Source: Prorocentrum cordatum
Taxonomy: Eukaryota > Sar > Dinophyceae > Prorocentrales > Prorocentraceae
NCBI GenBank assembly: GCA_963575745.1
Contig: CAUYUJ010014197.1
Location: forward strand, 147,174-211,173
Length of the DNA: 64,000 nucleotides
Direction: 5' to 3'
Position numbers and translations under genes: made by a program. The notes under the pieces are model-generated. The model made no database searches and was not told the DNA's origin. It worked only from the letters and a program-made list of their open reading frames with translations. Every line of letters starts with the position of its first letter. Position 1 is the stretch's first letter. Shown here piece by piece: positions 11,646 to 22,908 of the stretch.

Positions 11646-12330
11646 GTCAGAGACAGAAAGTATATTGCTTGGCGGGGGGGCGCTGTCAGAAGGTCGGCCC
11701 CATCACCCTGCCTTTCTTTCTATTCCTTGGCGCGCCAAGCCGCCGCGTCAGAGGAGCAAAAGCCGCGCGAGTCGCGCCAGACGGGGAGAGCCCAGCGCAG
11801 ACCCACGAAACATCCGCGCACAGCCAAGATGTATCCACGCACGCCGCTTCAGAGTCGGGCCCGGGGGCGTCGAGTATCTCTTGAGTGGCGGACGCGGGTA
11901 TCTTACCGCCCCTGGGGCCAGGAAGCTGCCCGCACCAATCGGATCCAGGGCAGGACTCCGTCGGCTGCGTCTGTGGATGGCTTCTGGCAGTGCAATCCGC
12001 GCGGACCTCCGAACACTTCGCAGGCAGTGGGCGACGAAATCTGCACCTGGCTTGGCCAGGAGGGCGTATGCTCAGCTCGAGGAAGAGAAAACGGGATCGA
12101 ACTTACGCGACCGAGGAACCCCACATACTTATCATGTCTGGCGTGATGACAGCTGACGTGTGAAACTTGCGACAATGATGCAGGTGGCCGTTGTTTCGCC
12201 GATACCGTTGGCGGCGCCTGTCAAACCTTGGGAGCCTGAAAGCCCTGAGGGGATCCAGGACGAGCAAAAGCCTGGGCGTCACTGGCTAACCGCCACTTTG
12301 ACCCCACAGGCTGGCTGGGCCTTCGACGTC
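11646..12330. other. Unassigned DNA upstream of the 80-bp satellite
   Basis: Open frames exist but none shows a recognisable domain. A short stretch near 12055-12090 (GGCCAGGAGGGCGTATGCTC) resembles part of the foldback at 18251-18342. No further call is supported. Confidence 0.4.
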
Positions 12331-12334
12331 GCAC

Positions 12335-13120
12335 AAAGAGTCGATGCCGCGCTCAGAGACCACCCCCTGTGGTGTCAAGGAAGTGCCAAGCCTGCCATGG
12401 TTTGCGAGCCCGAAACAAAGAGCGACCCCAACCCCAGCTCACCCCCTGTGGCGTCGAGGATGTGCCACGCCTGAGATGTCTTGCGAGCCCGAAAGGGATA
12501 GCGCTCCCACCCACAGAGAACCCCATGTGGTGTCGAGGAAGTGCCACGTCTGCCACGCTTTGCGAGCCCGAAACAGATTGCGCTCCCACCGCCAGCGCAC
12601 CCCCTGTGGTGTCGAGGAAGTGCCACGCCTGCCACGCTTCTGCGAGCCCCAAACGGATAGCGCTCCTACCCACAGCGCGCTCCCTCTGGTGTCAACGAAG
12701 TGTCAAGCCTGCCATGCTTTGCGAGCCCGAAACGGATAGCGCTCCCACCCCCACCACACCCCCTGCGGCGTCGAGGAAGTGCAACGTGCGCCACGCTCTG
12801 CGAGCCCGAAGCGGATAGCGCCCCCCCCCCAGAGCGCACCCCCTGTGGCGCCGAGGAAATGCCACGCCTGCCATGTCCTGCGAACCTGCAACGCATAGCG
12901 CCCCCACCCCCAGCGCACCCCCTGTGGCGTCGAGGAAATGCCGCGCCTGCCATGCCTTGCGAGCCTGCAACGCATAGCGCCCCGACCCCCATCGCACCCC
13001 CTTATGGTGTCGAGAAAGTGCCACGCCTGCCGTAACCTGCGAGCCTGGAGCGTATAGAGACCGCGCTCAGGGACCCCCTCCTGCGCACCCCCTCTGGTGT
13101 CGAGAAAGCGCCACGCCTGT
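12335..13120. repeat. ~80-bp satellite, about ten units
   Basis: Each unit contains CACCCCCTGTGGTGTCGAGG, then AAGTGCCACGCCTGCCA, then TTGCGAGCCCGAAACGGATA and GCGCTCCCACCCCC. Units differ by roughly 10-20 percent by eye. Frames through it (for example 12703-13332 on the - strand) are repeats of the same short peptide and are not genes. Confidence 0.9.
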
Positions 13121-13129
13121 CGTACCTTG

Positions 13130-13260
13130 TGTCTGTGCCTGCGTCTGTGTTGTGTGGTGTGTGGTGTGTGGTGTGTAAGTGTCTGATGTGTGTGCGGCCG
13201 TGTCTGTGTGTGTGGTTGTGTGTCTGTGTGTCTGTGTCTGTAGGGGAGGAAGGAAGAGCA
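13130..13260. repeat. TG-rich low-complexity stretch
   Basis: GTGTGTGGTGTG and GTCTGTGTGTCTG strings directly follow the 80-bp satellite. Confidence 0.8.
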
Positions 13261-13419
13261 GGGGAGGAGGGAGGTGTGAGAAAGACGCGGGTGAGACGCG
13301 GGTGGGAAGAAAACCAGACCCCCAGTAAGCATGTGGGGGAAAAACCATCGTGGGCGATGTGAATTACAGTCAATCCGTGTAATTTGTTGAAGAAGTTTCC
13401 GTGGAGCTCACGTCATCCT

Positions 13420-14200
13420 CACCGCCGGCGCGCGAGGAGGTCAGGCCTCACCGCGCCCCCAGGGACCATTTCCGGGGCGCGCGCCCGGGCGTGTCCCAGC
13501 AGGGCTCTCGCTCGAGACGTCCTCGCAAAGTCGACCCCCAGCGCGCGAGGAGGTCAGGCCCCACCGCTTTGAGGGGCGCGCGCTGGGCGTGTCCCAGCAG
13601 GGCTCTCGCTCGAGACATCCTCCTAAAGTCCACCCCCAGCGCGCGAGGAGGTCGGGCCCCCTTCGCGCCCCCAGGGACCATTTCCGGGGCGCGCGCCGGG
13701 AAGCGCCGGGCGTGTCCCTGCCAGAAGAGCTCTCGCTTGAGACATCCTCGAGAAGTCGACCCTGGCGCGCGAGGAGGTCGGGCCCCATCGCGCCCTCAGG
13801 GACCATTTCCGGGGAGCGTTCTGGGGCGTGCGCGGCGTCCCTGCAGGGCTCTCGCTCGAGACATCCTCGCAAGGCGCGCGAGGAGGTCAGGCCCCACCGC
13901 GCCCCAGGGACCATTTACGGGGCGCGCGCCGGGCGTGTCCCACATGGTTAGCAAAAGTCGACCCTCGGATCGCGAGGAGGTCCGGCCCCACCCTGCCTGC
14001 CCCAGGGGACCATGTCCGGCTCGCGCGCTGGGGCGCGCATGGGCGTGTCCCAGCAGGGCTCTCGCTCGAGACACCCTTGCACAGTCGATCCCTGGCGCGC
14101 GAGGAGGTCAGGCCCCACCGCGCCCCGCGCCGGGGCGCCCCAGGCGTGTCCCAGCCCAAGGGTCTCGCTCGCGGCATCCTCGCAACGTCAACCCCCGCCG
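13420..14200. repeat. ~115-bp satellite, array 1 (about seven units)
   Basis: Units share GCGCGAGGAGGTCAGGCCCC, GGGACCATTTCCGGGGCGCG, GGCGTGTCCCAGCAGGGCTC and TCGCTCGAGACATCCTCG. Unit starts near 13427, 13540, 13637, 13763, 13876, 13970 and 14096 give spacings of about 95-126 bp. The same satellite resumes at 15.66 kb. Confidence 0.9.
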
Positions 14201-14224
14201 CGCAGAGTCGCCCCATGCCCGACG

Positions 14225-14708
14225 CTAGAAGGAGGAGGAGGAGGAAGAGGAGGAGAATTCGAGGAGATAACTGGAGGCGGAGAATAGGAGGAGGAGGAGG
14301 AGGAGGAGGAGGAGGAGGAGGAGGAGCAGGGAGGAGGAGGAGGAGAGGAGGCGAAAGAGGAGAAGGAGAAGGAGGAGGAGAGGAGGAGAAGGAAGAGGAA
14401 GAAGAGGAGGGGGAGGATGAGGAGGACGAGGAGGAGGAGAGGAGGAGGAGGAGAGGAGGAGGAGAGGAGGAGAGAGGAGAGGAGAGGAGGAGAAGGAGGA
14501 GGAGGAGGAGGAGGAGAAGGAGGAGGAGGAGGAGAGTAGGAGGAGGAGAATTGGAGGAGGAGAATTGGAGGAGGAGGAGAAGGAGGAGCAGGAGGAGAAG
14601 GAGGAGGAGAGTTGGAGGAGAGTTGGAGGAGGAGAATTTGAGGAAGAGGAGGAGGAGGGGGAGACGGAGGAGGAGCTGGAGGAGGAAGAGGAGGAGGAGG
14701 AGGAGGAG
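14225..14708. repeat. GGA/GAG tract
   Basis: About 480 bp of GGAGGA with GAA, GAT and TTG interruptions. It ends where S1 copy 2 begins. Confidence 0.95.
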
Positions 14709-15475
14709 GGCAGTGGAAACCCAAGAGTCATCAACGATGTTGGAATAACCCCCTCCTCAGAGCTCCCTCTTTATAGGCCCCTACAACGGCTCATTTCCAC
14801 TGAGGGAACTGCCTCGTTGGAAGACAACCGTTTGAAGACCCTGAAGCATGCCAAAGCATGGCTTTCGGGATTACAACGCCACGGATCAACCTGACTGCTG
14901 CGTCTTGACCAGCTTGAATCTTGTCAGAACACCATTCCTGGGACTTCAGCACCGCGAATCAGCGTAACCGCTGCACCCTAATACTCCTGAATCCGTCCCA
15001 AACACAAGTTCTGCTTTCTTGATCATGGGAACCCGTGTTTTGTCATTATTGGTTGTTGTTTTTTCTTCTTTTTTAAAACAAAAAAACGACTGTGCGCGGC
15101 GTTACGGCGAGAACCGCATTTTGAAAAGGAACCGCCCTCGATCCGTGAATCTCTCCCAAATGATTAATAAGAGAATGCGCGCGGCGCTGAGGCGAGAGCC
15201 GCATTTGACCCGCTGTCAATCCGTGAACCTCTTGCGACTGTTTTAAAACATGTGCGCGGTGCTAAGGCGAGAACTACATTTTGAAAACCACTCGCCTTCA
15301 ACCCGTGAAGTTTTTGCAAATCTAAAACGAATGTGCGCGGCGCTAAAGCGAGATCCACATTTTGAAAACGACCCGCCCTCCATCCGTGAAGCTGTTGTCC
15401 ATGTTTAGGCTTCAGGGTCAAAAGTGGTGAGGACGTCTCAGACGAAACGCCCGGCCTGCCCTAAAAACTGGCCTC
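14709..15475 (+). repeat. Dispersed repeat family S1, copy 2
   Basis: Begins with GTGGAAACCCAAGAGTCATC right after a GGA tract and continues GATGTTGGAATAACCCC and GTTGGAAGACAACCG, as in copy 1. From about 15080 it holds four internal units of about 75-80 bp. Each has TGCGCGGCGCTAAGGCGAGA, CATTTTGAAAACGACCCGCC and a CATCCGTGAAGCT-like end. The copy closes with CAGACGAAACGCCCGGCC. Non-coding. Confidence 0.8.
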
Positions 15476-15514
15476 GGGGTGCGACAGGGAGAAGTTACTG
15501 ATAAGGAAAAGGAA

Positions 15515-15592
15515 TGGAGGAGTAGGAGAGGAGGAGGAGGAGGAGGAGGAGGAGGAGGAAGAGGAGGAGGAGGAGGAGGAGGAGGATGGATT
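15515..15592. repeat. GGA tract
   Basis: Short (GGA)n between S1 copy 2 and array 2 of the 115-bp satellite. Confidence 0.9.
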
Positions 15593-15659
15593 TCATCAGA
15601 GCTGTAGAGCGTTCTCTCCCATGCACTGCGGTGGTCACACATGTAAGGCACATCGTTCG

Positions 15660-16040
15660 CATCTGGCAGGCTCTGGCTCTCGCTCGAGACATCCTCGCAA
15701 GGCGCGCGAGGAGGTCAGGCCCCACCGCTTGAGGGGCGCGCGCCGGGCGTCTATTTACGGGGCGCACGCAGGGCGTGTCCCAGCAGGGCTCTCGTTCGAG
15801 ACATCCTCCTAAAGTCCCCCCCAGCGCGCGAGGAGGTCAGGCCCCATCGCGCCCTCAGGGACCATTCACGGGGCGCGCGCCGGGGCGCACTGGGCGTGTC
15901 CCAGCAGGGCTCTCGCTCGAGACATCCTCGCAAAGTCGACCGTCCACGCGCAAGGAGGTCTGGCCCCAAGGACCATGTCTGGGGAGCGCGCCAGGGCGCG
16001 CTGGGCGTGTCCCAGCAGGGCTCTCGCTCGAGACATCCTC
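15660..16040. repeat. ~115-bp satellite, array 2
   Basis: Three to four units identical in layout to array 1 (GCGCGAGGAGGTCAGGCCCC; CTCGCTCGAGACATCCTCG). It ends abruptly at ACATCCTCCCCCGGACGATG, where a CAC/CAT tract starts. Arrays 1 and 2 are probably one satellite split by the GGA tract plus S1 copy 2. Confidence 0.9.
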
Positions 16041-16045
16041 CCCCG

Positions 16046-16156
16046 GACGATGACCACCACCACCACCACCACCACAGTCATTATCATCCTCCTCCTTCTC
16101 ATCACCACCACCATCACCATCACAATCACCATCACCATCACCACCACCATCACCAC

Positions 16157-16210
<54 letters not shown>

Positions 16211-16317
16211 CATCATCACTATCATTGTAATCATAATCATAATCAACATCAGCACCATGATTGTAACCATCATCATAATCAGCATCAGCATCAGCATCAG
16301 CATCAGCATCATCCTCG

Positions 16318-16355
<38 letters not shown>

Positions 16356-16698
16356 TTCATCTTCATTTTCATCAGCATCATCATAATCCTCATCAGCATC
16401 ATCATCAGCATCATCATCATCATCGTCATCGTCATCATCATCATCATCTTCATCATCATCACCATCATCTTCATCAACAGCATCAGCATCATCATCATTA
16501 TCATCATCCTCGTCATCATCAGCATCATCATCACCGTCATCGTCATCGTCATCGTCATCATCATCGTCGTCATCATCATCGTCATCATCATCACCACCAC
16601 CATCATCAGCAGCATCCTCATCATCATTATCGTCATCCTCATCCTCATCGTCATCGTCATCGTCATTATCATCATCATCATCATCATCATCATCAACG

Positions 16699-16739
<41 letters not shown>

Positions 16740-16936
16740 TTCATCTTCATTTTCATCAGCATCATCATAATCCTCATCAGCATCATCATCAGCATCATCA
16801 TCATCATCATCATCGTCATCGTCATCATCATCATCATCATCATCATCATCTTCATCATCATCACCATCATCTTCATCAACAGCACCAGCATCATCATCAT
16901 TATCATCATCCTCGTCATCATCAGCATCATCATCAC

Positions 16937-16983
<47 letters not shown>

Positions 16984-17015
16984 ACGTCATCATCATCATC
17001 ATCATCATCATCAAG
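16046..17015. repeat. CAT trinucleotide tract (~1 kb)
   Basis: (CAT)n with CGT, CTT and CAC variants. It includes a long internal duplication: the block around 16320-16560 (CATCTTCATCTTCATTTTC) is repeated around 16730-16960. Poly-His, poly-Ile and poly-Asp frames are artefacts. Confidence 0.95.
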
Positions 17016-17515
17016 GCGGTAACGACAACGACCGCGACCGCGACTACGACTACGACTCCGACGACGGCGACCACGACCACGACCACGACCACCACGACGG
17101 TAACGGCAACGGCAGCTATGGTGGCGGCGGCGACGGCTTCGACGACGACGACGAAGACGACGACGACGGCGACCACGGCGATGGCGACCACGACACTGTG
17201 GCCTGGCACGCGCGGCAGCGCGGGCTCCCCTGCCCCGAGAGCGCCGCGGCGTCCTGCGGCGCGGGAGGATCCGACTGCTGCTGCTGCCAGTCGACCCTCT
17301 CGTCCTCCTCGCCCTCCTCAATCTCGTCCGTTTCGTCCTCCTCTTCCTCACCGTCGGCCTCCTCGTCCTCCTCGTCGGCCTCCGTGTCCTCCACCTCCTC
17401 CTCCTTCTCCTCCTCCTTCTCCTCCTCGTGATTCGCCTCCTCATCGTCCTCTTCCTCCTCCTCCTCGTACATATCCTCCTCCTCCTCCTCCTCCTCCTCC
17501 TCCTCCTCGCTGCTC
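17016..17515. repeat. GAC/CGA then CTC tracts
   Basis: CGACTACGACGACGGCGACC-type repeat to about 17200, a short GC-rich spacer, then CTC/GTC repeat from about 17280 to 17515. Confidence 0.85.
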
Positions 17516-17689
17516 TCCCCTCATCTGCGCTCGTCCGTCGCATAAACAGAAACTATCGGGGGTCCGCGCGGATTTCTTCGGTCGGAGCTGAGCCCCCCTC
17601 CCTGGCCACAGCGGGCTGGGGTCGGCGCCAGAGGCGCCGCGTCTCGACTGGCCCCCCTCTGACTGAAGGATCTCAAGTCTCTCGGCCTG

Positions 17690-17870
17690 CCCTGGCAGCT
17701 CAGGGAGTCAACAGACCTGATCTGGGCGACACATCGCTAATCGATCGCCTAGGGAACCCCGCTGTCGAAACCGCACGTCCCAGAGCGAGAGGTGGCCTCT
17801 CAGGCCCCATCGGCGACGAATGTGCGATTTGTGGTCGATGCATCCCCACCGAGCCTACCCTATCCTGGGA
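17690..17870 (+). repeat. Dispersed repeat family F4, copy 2
   Basis: Same motif order as 9630-9800: CATCGCTAATCGATCGCC, CCCCATCGGCGACGAATGTG, GGTCGATGCATCCCC. It is followed at once by an F6 copy. Non-coding. Confidence 0.6.
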
Positions 17871-18010
17871 TCCGACGTCTCGAAAAGAATACCACATGGT
17901 GAAAAATCACGGCCAGAGCCCCAAACCCCATCTTTCTGCTGCATCCTTCGATCTGGATCGATCTGTGCTGGTCCCAGGGCCCGAAAGTGGGCGAACACAC
18001 TTGGTGTGGC
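17860..18010 (+). repeat. Dispersed repeat family F6, copy 2
   Basis: GGTGAAAAATCACGGCCAGA, then CTGCTGCATCCTTCGATCTG and GGTCCCAGGGCCCGAAAGT. The copy at 62890-63040 has the matching pieces GTGATAAATCACTGCTGGAG, TTGCTGCATCACTTTTCGAG and GGTCCCAGGGCCCGAAACT. Confidence 0.7.
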
Positions 18011-18079
18011 AACCAAAGAAAAACACGCCCGGGTCTCAGGGTATCCTTTGCTAGCGCTGCCCATTATTGGAGTGGGTGG

Positions 18080-18560
18080 GTCGGAGAGCTGCAGAGGGTA
18101 GCCCGCCGCGCAGTACCGGTGGGGCGGTGCATGCTCGGGGCAGGGCCGCGGCAGGGGCGGCGACCAGCCGGTCAGGGCAAGGCACTTGCAAAAGGGGCAG
18201 GGCCGTGGCAAGGGCAGCGACCTTAGGGCGGCGAAATCTGTACATGGCCGGGCCCATCCTGAACCCAGCAGCGGTGTATGCGCAACGCCCTCGTGGCGTG
18301 GTCAGGAGGGCGTATACACAGCTCCTAGGTTCAGGATGGGCCTGGCCTGGGAGCACTGGATCCGTATACTTAGATCTCGTCGCCCGAGACCAGTCGTCAG
18401 GGGCAGGGCCGCGGCAGGGGCAAGGCCGCAGAGCGGGCACGGCTGCGGTGAGGGCAGGGCCGCGGCGGGAGCAGGGCAGCGACCGGTCGGCAAGGGCAGC
18501 GACCAGTCGGCAAGGGCAGGGCCGCGGCAGGGGCAGCGACAGGGCGGGAGCTGCCAGAGG
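18080..18560. repeat. GGGCAGGGCCGCGGCAG minisatellite
   Basis: Repeats of GGGCAGGGCCGCGGCAGGGG and GGCAGCGACCGGTCGGCAAG flank a foldback at 18251-18342. Frames through it have no motif. Confidence 0.85.
18251..18342. repeat. Foldback (inverted repeat) inside the minisatellite
   Basis: GGCCCATCCTGAACC at 18251-18265 pairs exactly with GGTTCAGGATGGGCC at 18328-18342. Further imperfect pairing inward involves GTGTATGCGC and GCGTATACAC. It looks like a small hairpin element. Confidence 0.8.
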
Positions 18561-18679
18561 TGGTCCTGGCCCCGGGTGTCCGCGGCCTCTCGCGCCATTT
18601 TGAAGCCCTGGGGGCCCGTTGGTGCCTCGTGAGGGTTGCTCCGGAAGCCACGTCTGGAGGCCTCCTAGATGGGGTCGGG

Positions 18680-18815
18680 ATGCATGGGGTCGGCGATGCA
18701 TCGCTGATGCATTGGCGATGCACTGGCGACGTCGGCGATGCATCGGCGCCGTCGGCGTGGGGAAAATCGGGTTCCATATCGAGCCGCATCGCCGATGCAT
18801 CGGCGATGCGGTGCG
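18680..18815. repeat. CGGCGATGCATCG palindromic motif cluster
   Basis: Repeated GGCGATGCATCGCTGATGCA-type words, each close to a palindrome, at roughly 10-20 bp spacing. Confidence 0.75.
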
Positions 18816-18870
18816 ATCCTCCGACCCCATCTGCTCGGACCCCATCTGGGAGGCCTAGAAATTTGGCCTC

Positions 18871-19060
18871 ATGGGACCCAAGGCCGCGCTAACGGCGATG
18901 TTGGTTAACGGCGATATTGGGGATGTGTTTTTTGACGACGTTGACCTCGCGCTGAACAAACTGCTTGAAAACGCGAGCGAACTTCTCCTACAACTGGCCA
19001 CCTACAATGCCGAAGCCCACTTCGCCGTTACTTACACGGCGACTCCGGAAACCCTGGGCC
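18871..19060 (+). other. Possible orphan coding fragment
   Basis: About 60 codons from an ATG at 18871 have balanced amino-acid use (hydrophobic and acidic residues, few Arg/Pro), unlike the neighbouring frames. The frame then runs into the (GA)n tract and antisense to the decayed LINE, so the 569-codon open frame that follows is not one protein. I recognise no domain. It could equally be chance. Confidence 0.2.
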
Positions 19061-19442
19061 CAACGTGCACTTCCGCCGCCTTCCGCCAGCCTTCCTCTTC
19101 ATTTGGGGGGAACGCAACCCATTGCCCTGGAAATTTCGCGGGGGCGATAACAACTACCGAGCAAACGCCGCGGCGCGATCGAAGTCCGACCGCAGCCCGC
19201 ACCGAGACGAGGGCGGGCGCGGGGCGACGAAGCAGCATTGCCTCAGCCCCGTTCCCGCGCACCCCCGCTTCTGCAGGAGCGGCACGTGCGAGGGCGGCTC
19301 CCCCCCCCCCGGTGGAGAGAGGCGCGGCTGGCCCCCGCATCCAAGCGTGGCCCGATCCTGAACTACTTCTCGAGCTGAGTTCGTTGCGAAGGAAGCGGGG
19401 GCGGGAGGTGGAAGGGCGACGGAAGAGGGCGCTGCGCGGAGA

Positions 19443-19498
19443 AAGAGAGAGAGAGAGAGAGAGAGAGAAAAAGAGAGAGAGAGAGAGAGAGAGAGATA
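19443..19498. repeat. GA dinucleotide tract
   Basis: GAGAGA over about 55 bp with AAAA interruptions, just beyond the 3' end of the minus-strand LINE. Confidence 0.95.
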
Positions 19499-19521
19499 GG
19501 AAAACGCACAAGGCACCCCTC

Positions 19522-20829
19522 TCACGCGCCCCTCTCCTGCTCATTATTATTATTATTCCCCCCCGTTGCCCGACTTTGCCGCAGAGCCCCCTTGGACGCC
19601 GCGGCCTCCGCCTCCTTGGCCGCCCTCGAACGCGCCGCGACGTCGCAGTCGCACTGCAACTGAATTCCGACCGCCGCGAGTGCCCCATTGACCCTGAGCA
19701 CCTCCAGCGCCTCCTTGAGCCTCGGGTAGTGGTTCATCGCGAAGATCCACTTCACCTCTGCTTCCTTATCCTCGTCTTCCTTGCCGGTGGTCTTCACCCT
19801 GAAGCACCCGGTCGACGCGAACTTCTCCTGGGGGCCCTGGGCCAGCTTGGCCGTGAACATCAGCGCCTCGAGCGCCTGCTTTGCCTCGATCGGCCACGCG
19901 CCTTGCCCCGCGCCCGCCGCCGCCTGCTTCTTCTTGCCACCCGCCGCCTCTGCCGCGCGGAAGATCACCGCCTTCGTCAGCGCGTCGGGCCTCTTGCCCA
20001 GGGGGGTGCCCATGCAGTCCTCGCTGGTCTCCTGACCCTTCTCCTTCGCCTTGCGACCCTCGTCCTCGTGGCCCGCCATCGCCCGGCCCAGCGCCGTCGC
20101 CATCTCCTGGGCCGACTTGAGCGGGATAACAAAGTTGTCGCCCCGATGCGACGCCCTCGACATGTCCTCGCGCTGCAGGGCCAGGCGCGCCGGGGCCTTG
20201 CCCAGGGGCCCGCGACGTCGCGCGCCTCGCCCTTGCCCTCGCCCCCCCCCCCCCGCCTGTGCCGCCGGCTTGTTGTGGCCGCTCGCCGCCGTCAGTTGCG
20301 CCTCTCCGATCGGCGGGGACATCGGCGCCAACCTCTGGCGGGGCTGGCAGGTGGGGGGGGGGGGGCGTCTGCCGCTGGGGGCCCCTGCAGCATTGATTGG
20401 GCCTGGGCGCCATCGGGGCGAGCAGGGCAACGGTTCGATCGGACGTGTCGCATGAGAATATACTCCCTTGTGGTAGATCTCACGCAGCACGGGAACTTCC
20501 TGTTTCAAACCTGTGTCGGCCACTATCTCTGCCGCCGGGTTCGCATGCACTTTGCGCGCCGCATTCTTGTGATTTGCTAACCCCTTTTTCCCCGTTGCAT
20601 ATTTGACTGCGCGCGTCGCACTCCCGCCAAGTAGCTGCGGAAAAATCTGCCGCTGGGCCCGCAACAACGCCACGCGCGCACGTCGGAAGCATCGCGGCTC
20701 CAATGTCGCAAGCCAGCGCAGCCACGGCTCAGTCAGATCCATGGCACTATGGACCATGGAGAAGAAACTGGCGGCGCGCCTCACCCTGTCCCTGCGAGTC
20801 CACCGTCGACCAGAAGTGGCGCACGTCAT
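19522..20829 (-). pseudogene. LINE copy 2: C-terminal ORF of unknown function
   Basis: 435-codon frame. It has an N-terminal part with HSAMDLTEPWLRW, a Pro/Gln/Gly-rich linker, and a C-terminal basic/hydrophobic block (VKWIFAMNHYPRLKEALEVL) with a CFRVKT segment. I recognise no domain. Position and strand suggest it is the tail of the LINE polyprotein, but it could be a separate gene overrun by the element. It ends in Asn codons from an AAT run. Confidence 0.45.
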
Positions 20830-20857
20830 CCTTCAGCGGCGCCAGCATGCCCGACTG

Positions 20858-21421
20858 TTAGATGCGCCCTACCATCGAGAAAGAAAGCCGCCCGAAGCCG
20901 ACCGCCCCGACCGCCAGCGTCGGGTCGTGCGCATCCTCCCTCGGCTCCCGAAAAGCGGGCCGCAGCACCAGTCGTCTCAGTCGCAGAGTGCCCATGGCCG
21001 CCGGCGTTCTTGCCATCCTCCTAATCTCCCGATTGGTCTTCTTGTAGAGGTGGGCTGGCGCGTTCAGCAGGCCCCGTGGCTTCCGCACCTGCCACCTCTC
21101 AAACTTATTCATCTCCCTCATGGTGGGATTGGCGACCTCCAAGCGATGGAAGCACGCCGACCGAACCGAGGCCTTCATCGCCGGATCTTTAGCTCAGCAC
21201 TGAAGCCGCTCCTGAAAGCACGGCGTTGAAGGCGCGCGCGTGGCGTTGGTAGCTTCGACCCCGCCGGCGACCTCGGCCCGGCGCGCGTTGGTCGCCGCCA
21301 ACTGCGCGCCGAGACGCTTCGCCGTCGCCCAGGGATGCAAGGGGGGGCTGTCGTCGTCACCCCACGCCGCGATGCCCGTTGCACGCGCCCTGGCGCGCTT
21401 CAACCTTGTCTTGCTACCCAC
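20858..21421 (-). pseudogene. LINE copy 2: RT thumb/connection remnants
   Basis: Two overlapping frames (21194-21421 and 20858-21178) have the look of the region after RT motif C: KTRLKRARARATG and EMNKFERWQVRKPRG. They also contain MGTLRLRRLVLRPAF, which resembles the conserved R.LG...L.R..LR stretch of LINE thumb/connection regions. No catalytic residue lies here. Confidence 0.5.
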
Positions 21422-21472
21422 CCCCGCCGGCGCGGGGAGGAACTCGGTCTTCTCCCCGTTGGTCCTTGACCC

Positions 21473-22714
21473 TCACCCCCCCACATATGATCTCTCCCGT
21501 CGCAATCTCCTAGACGTGAGAAGCGTCATCGGACTCCTTGACCTCCGCGAACGTGAGTAGGTCATCCAGACCTTCAGCTGGGCCACGTCTAGGCGCTCGC
21601 ACGAGTCCTCCTCCGAGCCATCGTTGCGCCTGATCCTCTTGAGCGTCGGGTCGAAGTGCGCCTTGATGACCGCAAACTCATTGTGCCTCAGCTGCTCCGC
21701 GACCTCCCCCACTGGCCCATCGTGGGCCGCGACGCAGAGGTCAGGGCTCTCAGCTCCACCTTGGCGCGCCCCTCGCTTTGCCCATATCCTGTCTGTAGGC
21801 TCGCGCGCATTCGCATCCCTGCGAAGGTAACGCGCGCCGTCGCGCAGTTCCATCGTCACCCCGGCGCCCCGCCTCACCTGCAAGTCCGTCATGCTCTGCC
21901 AGATGCCCCGGCGATTCGCCATGTCGACCGCCGCCTCGACGCCCGTCGGCACCGCGAGCAGCATCGGAGGGGGGGCCGAAGAGCTTCCCCGCCGATGTGC
22001 ACGATGGGCCCTCTGATGTCGCGCAAAACCTTCACCTGCCACCGCCGCGGCATCGCGCGCGCCGCGCCCTGGTATCGCCCCAAAGTGCGTCGGCGAGATC
22101 CCGTGGGCCGCCTCGCGCATTGCGCCCAGCGTTGTCACCCTAGCATATGCCAAACCGACGTTGTTTGTCACATTTATGGTCCTGTAGTCCTTGGCTGCCG
22201 AGCTGCCGCCCCCTTTCGGCTTCCTCAGCTGCATCGTCTCCCCGTCCTTGAACCTCTCCGGGGCCTCGCCCAGCGCCTGCGCCGCGTTGAAAACCTGGTG
22301 ATGGGGGGGAAGTGCCGCGCCGGCCGCCGGCTTCCATGCCCCGGCCACCGCGCCCGCTGGTGGCCCACCCTGCGGCCGCTGAAGAGTCGGCCCTTTCTTC
22401 GCGTTCGGCAGCTCCAGGATAACCCTTCCTCGCTCCGTCAATGTCGCACGGGCCAATCCCCTCGCCGTCTCTGCCCGCGCGCCCAGCGCGTGGAGGGGCG
22501 CCATCGCGCCCCATCGCATGCCCGCGCTCGGGCCACTCACCGTCACGAGGGGGGGGGGGGGGGCGGCGGGCTTCGGGGCCAGCTTATGGGCAAACGCAAG
22601 GGGTGTCCTTAGGTTCCGCTGTCCAGCTGCATTGCTCGGCCACATCTGCCGGCGCTGCCGCCCCCCGTCTCCTCTGGCCCCTGATCGCAGCCGCTGCCGC
22701 CTTCGCCGCCGCAT
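21473..22714 (-). pseudogene. LINE copy 2: reverse transcriptase
   Basis: The 413-codon frame carries AKDYRTINVTNNVGLAYARV (finger region), THFGAIPGRGARDA (the usual GF.pgr..DA) and KRGARQGGAESPDL (motif B, normally G.RQG..sP). The catalytic motif C is not in this frame. Read one frame over, 21569-21561 gives LDD followed by LLTFAEV, so the DD pair survives behind a frameshift at about 21570-21580. Polymerase function is lost in this copy. Confidence 0.7.
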
Positions 22715-22908
22715 TGAACTGCTGCTGGAGCTGATGCCTCAGCCACCTCGAGCCATCAGGGATGGCTGCCAGCTGCCTCTGCCAGCGCTGCTCAGTCTGG
22801 ATCAGCTTCGCCGCGGGCTCGCTGAACACTGCCCCCGTGCCCTCACCCTTCGCAGACGGAGATATGTAGTCCTGCGCCGCCGCGTCGACGATCACTCCCT
22901 CCATCGCA

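Noticed and set aside
12335-13332. Repeat-peptide ORFs suggesting a repetitive protein
   Set aside because: The 80-bp unit is not a multiple of three and the frames switch between units; non-coding satellite.
15855-17591. 500-codon poly-His, poly-Ile and poly-Asp ORFs
   Set aside because: Readings of the CAT/GAC/CTC tracts in all frames.
18871-20580. 569-codon plus-strand ORF
   Set aside because: It crosses a (GA)n tract and then reads antisense through the LINE C-terminal frame. Only the first ~60 codons might be coding.
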